NCBI GenBank assembly: GCA_964500225.1
Contig: CAZCOA010000040.1
Location: forward strand, 1-24,922
Reading direction: 5' to 3'
Source of the DNA: JAAYDY01 sp964500225
GTDB lineage: Bacteria; Planctomycetota; Phycisphaerae; FEN-1346; JAACEH01
DNA length: 24,922 bases
Shown: positions 22,792 to 24,922 of the stretch, piece after piece
How positions within the stretch are numbered: the stretch's first letter is position 1
How the letters are laid out: every line of letters begins with the position of its first letter
Notes under the pieces: model-generated
Seen by the model: only the letters and a program-made list of their open reading frames with translations
Told to the model about the DNA's origin: nothing
Databases searched by the model: none
Position numbers and translations under genes: made by a program

Positions 22792-22820
22792 ATTGTAGCG
22801 TGTGATTTGGCGGTTGTCAA
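22792..22820 (-). promoter_or_regulatory. Near-consensus sigma70 promoter of the HTH-ParB-GNAT operon
   Basis: Minus strand exact TTGACA (22820-22815), 17 bases, TACAAT (22797-22792; 5 of 6). It is the best promoter in the window, as expected for an operon that is kept off by a repressor. Confidence 0.75.
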
Positions 22821-22843
22821 ACGACTTTTTTGAAAATTATCAA
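22814..22843 (+). promoter_or_regulatory. Promoter of the XRE-S24 repressor gene, overlapping the divergent promoter
   Basis: TTGTCA (22814-22819; 5 of 6), 18 bases, TATCAA (22838-22843; 4 of 6). Its -35 hexamer occupies almost the same bases as the -35 of the opposite promoter, so the two cannot be used at once. Confidence 0.5.
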
Positions 22844-22844
22844 A
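22829..22844. promoter_or_regulatory. Candidate operator: TTTGA-N6-TCAAA
   Basis: A perfect inverted pair of half-sites (22829-22833 and 22840-22844) lies over the -10 box of the repressor promoter; a further TCAAA half-site (22817-22821) lies in the shared -35 region. This is the layout expected of an autoregulated CI/LexA-like switch. Confidence 0.45.
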
Positions 22845-22957
22845 TTCTTTCCTTGCCTTTGCCCGATTTGCATCGTATCGTATTGGGCGCGAATCGCTTA
22901 GGTCACGTCATCATAGCGCTCGGAGGGGGTATGCACGGGGGGTTAAAGGAGCCAACG

Positions 22958-23908
22958 GTGGGACTGAGACAACAACTCGACGTACTCAGTGGGCTACGGC
23001 GCCAGGTGGAGCGACAGTTACGGGCGGGCCATACGTTTGGGGAGCGGCTTCGGTTGCTGCGTCGGCAGGGGCGTCTGACGCTGGACGATGTGGCGTCGCG
23101 GACGGGGATCAGCAAGGCGTATCTGTCGCAGGTGGAGAACGGGCGTGTGGATCCGCCGCGCGACGCGAAGGTTCGGGCGCTGGAAGAGGCGTTCGGGTTG
23201 CGTCCTGGGGAACTGTTGGAACTGGCGCACCTGGCGCGAACGCCGCGGGATGTTCGCGAGCGGCTGGAGCAACTGCGTTCGGCGTTTGACCGAGCGGAAC
23301 AGACGGTGCAGGCGTTGATGGTCCAGTTGCCGCAGGAGTCGGAGGCGTCGGGCGAGGGGTGCGGGTCGGCGGGGCCGGCGGGCACGGGGGAGATGGCGCG
23401 TGGGGTTTCTGTGGAGGCGTCGTCGTCGGTCCAGCCGCAGGACTCCGCGAGTGGGGGGGACGGCGGATCGGGCAACGTCACGGTGCCGCAAGCGGTGTTG
23501 CGGCGAATTCCGATCATCAACGGCGTTGCGGCGGGGTATCCGGCGGAGTTTACGGATTTGGACTATCCGGCGGGTGTGGCGGATGCGTACGTCGGGGCGC
23601 CGCCGGACCTGGACGATCCCGGCGCCTTTGCGGTTCGGGTGGTCGGGGACTCGATGGAGCCGCGGTACCGGGAGGGCGACATTGTGCTGTTTGCGCCGTC
23701 GGCGGCCGTGCGAAGCGGCGACGACTGTTACGTTCGTTTTACTCCGGAGAGTCCGCAGGGGGCCACGGCGATGTTCAAGCGAGTTTACTTCGACAACGCG
23801 ACGGAGGCGCGTCTTCAGCCGCTGAACGAGCGTTATCCGCCGACGGTAGTGCCGCTGGAGCACATTGCGGGACTTTACCGGGCGGTGTGCCGGTACGAGA
23901 CCTTGTGA
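22958..23908 (+). CDS. XRE-family repressor with S24 (LexA/CI-like) self-cleavage domain
   Basis: A 316-residue regulator. Residues about 26-92 are an XRE/CI helix-turn-helix (LTLDDVASRTGISKAYLSQVENG, recognition helix at SKAYLSQ). A Gly/Ser-rich linker spans about 130-175. The peptidase S24 domain starts near 180: Ala192-Gly193 in NGVAAGYP is the likely cleavage bond, Ser232 in GDSMEP the nucleophile and Lys274 in MFKRVYF the general base, 42 residues apart as in CI. Such repressors cut themselves when RecA is activated by DNA damage, releasing the genes they hold off. The GTG at 22958 is chosen because AAAGGAG lies six bases upstream; an ATG at 22931 with GGAGG four bases upstream would add nine residues. 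It is divergent from the HTH-ParB-GNAT operon with overlapping promoters, so it probably represses both itself and them. It is not LexA itself, which has a winged-helix N-terminus. Confidence 0.88.
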   Translation: MGLRQQLDVLSGLRRQVERQLRAGHTFGERLRLLRRQGRLTLDDVASRTGISKAYLSQVENGRVDPPRDAKVRALEEAFGLRPGELLELAHLARTPRDVRERLEQLRSAFDRAEQTVQALMVQLPQESEASGEGCGSAGPAGTGEMARGVSVEASSSVQPQDSASGGDGGSGNVTVPQAVLRRIPIINGVAAGYPAEFTDLDYPAGVADAYVGAPPDLDDPGAFAVRVVGDSMEPRYREGDIVLFAPSAAVRSGDDCYVRFTPESPQGATAMFKRVYFDNATEARLQPLNERYPPTVVPLEHIAGLYRAVCRYETL

Positions 23909-24136
23909 GGCGTCCCGTGGCGGGGCAGGCGTGGGGGGGGCGTGGCCGCAGGTGTTCGCGCGTAGAGGGCAGAGGCGTTTTGCGCATCTGTGGTGGGGGA
24001 CCTGTCGTGTCGGAGGTGGTTGTGCGGGGCGGGAATCGGCGGATGATAGCGGCCTGCGGCGATGAAGGGCTTGGGCCGCAGGGCAGGTCGGCGGTCTGGG
24101 CCGAGGGGCCCAAGCGGAAATGGTCTGGGGTGAGGG

Positions 24137-24730
24137 ATGGCGGAACGGCTGATATTGGCGAGTGCGTCGGCGCGTCGTCGGGAGTTGATGGCGTCGGCGG
24201 GGTACCGGTTCGAGGTGGAGCCTGCGGACATCGAGGAGCAGTTGCCGGCGGAGAGCGAGGATCCGTCGTCGGTGGCGATGCGGTTGGCGGAGGCCAAGGC
24301 GCGGCACGTGGCGTCGCGTACGGCGGAGGCGGGCCGTTGGGTGGTGGGGGCGGACACGATCGTGGTGCTGGGTCGGCGGCTGATCGGGAAGCCTCGTGAT
24401 GCGGCGGATGCGGAGGCGATTCTGAGCTGTCTGAGCGGGAGCCGCCATGCGGTGATTACGGGCGTGGCGTTGGTGGAGAGCGGGTCGGGCCGGTCGCTGG
24501 TTCGTTCGGCGACGACGTGGATCCAGATGCGTCGGATTCCGGCGGAGGAGATCCGTCGGTATGTGGCGGGTGGGTCGGCGTTGGGCAAGGCGGGGGCGTA
24601 TGCGATCCAGGAGGGCGGGGATCGGTACGTGGAGCGTGTGGAGGGGAGCGTGACGAACGTGGTGGGGCTTCCGATGGAGTTGCTGGGGGAGATGCTGGCG
24701 GAGGTGGGCGTGAGGGCGTTGGCGTCATGA
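24137..24730 (+). CDS. maf: Maf/YhdE-type nucleoside triphosphate pyrophosphatase (dTTP/UTP)
   Basis: A 197-residue Maf-family enzyme, which hydrolyses non-canonical or excess nucleoside triphosphates to the monophosphate and pyrophosphate and is linked to arrest of cell division. Marks in order: LASASARRREL (7-17), GADTIVVL (71-78, Asp73), LIGKPRDA (82-89) and GKAGAYAIQ (150-158, Lys151 and Gln158). The last motif is of the YhdE kind (dTTP/UTP) rather than the YceF kind (m7GTP). The ATG at 24137 follows a GTGAGGG, a modest ribosome site. Its TGA overlaps the ATG of the next small gene (ATGA), so the two are translationally coupled. The 228 bases before it hold no gene that I can support. Confidence 0.9.
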   Translation: MAERLILASASARRRELMASAGYRFEVEPADIEEQLPAESEDPSSVAMRLAEAKARHVASRTAEAGRWVVGADTIVVLGRRLIGKPRDAADAEAILSCLSGSRHAVITGVALVESGSGRSLVRSATTWIQMRRIPAEEIRRYVAGGSALGKAGAYAIQEGGDRYVERVEGSVTNVVGLPMELLGEMLAEVGVRALAS

Positions 24731-24852
24731 GCGGCAAGGGGCGACGGTTCGTGAATCGGGTGTTGCTGGCGGTACTGCTGGTTTTGTTGGCGGCGTGGGC
24801 GGTGCGATGTGTGCAGAGCGGCACGGATCGTGGGCGTGAGGCGGCGCCGTAG
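24727..24852 (+). CDS. Tiny membrane protein coupled to maf, unknown
   Basis: A 41-residue frame beginning at the ATG that overlaps the maf stop (ATGA). A basic N-terminus (MSGKGRRFVNR) leads into one hydrophobic helix (VLLAVLLVLLAAWAV, about 11-26) and a short polar tail with one cysteine. It would insert as a single-pass inner-membrane peptide. The overlap and the positive-inside arrangement support a real gene; no family is recognised. The last 70 bases of the window after it show nothing. Confidence 0.5.
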   Translation: MSGKGRRFVNRVLLAVLLVLLAAWAVRCVQSGTDRGREAAP

Positions 24853-24922
24853 GTCGCGGCGGGGCCGGGGGAGGGGGCGTCGTCGGGGTGGCGGGAGTGG
24901 GTGGCGCATCGGCCCGGGCCGA

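Noticed and set aside
22958..23908. The cell's own LexA
   Set aside because: LexA has a winged-helix N-terminal domain and is about 200 residues; this protein has an XRE/CI helix-turn-helix and a long Gly/Ser linker.
1..24922. tRNA, rRNA, CRISPR array or insertion sequence
   Set aside because: No clover-leaf with a TTCRA arm, no regularly spaced direct repeats, no transposase or integrase motifs and no terminal inverted repeats were seen on either strand.

Overview
The window is a 24.9 kb, very GC-rich bacterial stretch with two 100-base runs of N (5440-5539 and 11508-11607), so it looks like a scaffold from a draft or metagenome assembly. The mix of genes points to a planctomycete, perhaps Phycisphaerae: tandem secreted DUF11-repeat proteins, a HEAT-repeat/polysaccharide-deacetylase fusion, a large GH106-like glycoside hydrolase, and a stand-alone acetyltransferase of the COG2401 type. 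This placement is inference; no rRNA or tRNA gene is present to support it.

Layout. 1-1477 (+): 5'-truncated transglutaminase-like protein. 4607-1195 (-): a four-gene surface-glycan operon behind a good sigma70-type promoter, made of a left-handed beta-helix acyltransferase, a B12-type radical SAM enzyme, and an Alg14/Alg13-like (PssD/PssE-like) two-subunit glycosyltransferase. 5349-4750 (-): UPF0316 membrane protein. First gap. 6277-5627 (-): secreted cysteine-motif protein. 6889-6437 (-): dCMP deaminase (comEB) with a promoter that predicts a leaderless mRNA. 7051-9045 (+): secreted HEAT-polysaccharide deacetylase. 10039-9260 (-): HD-domain phosphohydrolase. 10551-12747 (+): pyrF (type 2), second gap, and murD, preceded by a sigma54-like -24/-12 element and a 9-bp inverted repeat. 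13080-16220 (+): GH106-like glycoside hydrolase. 16590-20469 (+): two tandem DUF11-repeat envelope proteins that share perfectly identical 3' segments.

20690-22595 (-): a small HTH protein, a ParB-like protein and a GNAT protein resembling the acetyltransferase half of COG2401 ABC-ATPase fusions. These three are divergent from an XRE-S24 (LexA/CI-like) self-cleaving-type repressor at 22958-23908 (+). Two divergent promoters overlap base for base in the intergenic region, beside candidate operator half-sites. A 14-bp poly-G tract lies where the ParB frame should end and the acetyltransferase begins. This regulator-plus-HTH-ParB-GNAT module is the best candidate for an undescribed system here. 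24137-24852 (+): maf (nucleotide pyrophosphatase) translationally coupled to a tiny membrane protein.

Most other long open frames are antisense or out-of-frame shadows caused by high GC. The non-coding stretches longer than 300 bases (10040-10550, 12748-13079, 16221-16589, 22596-22957) are described individually.
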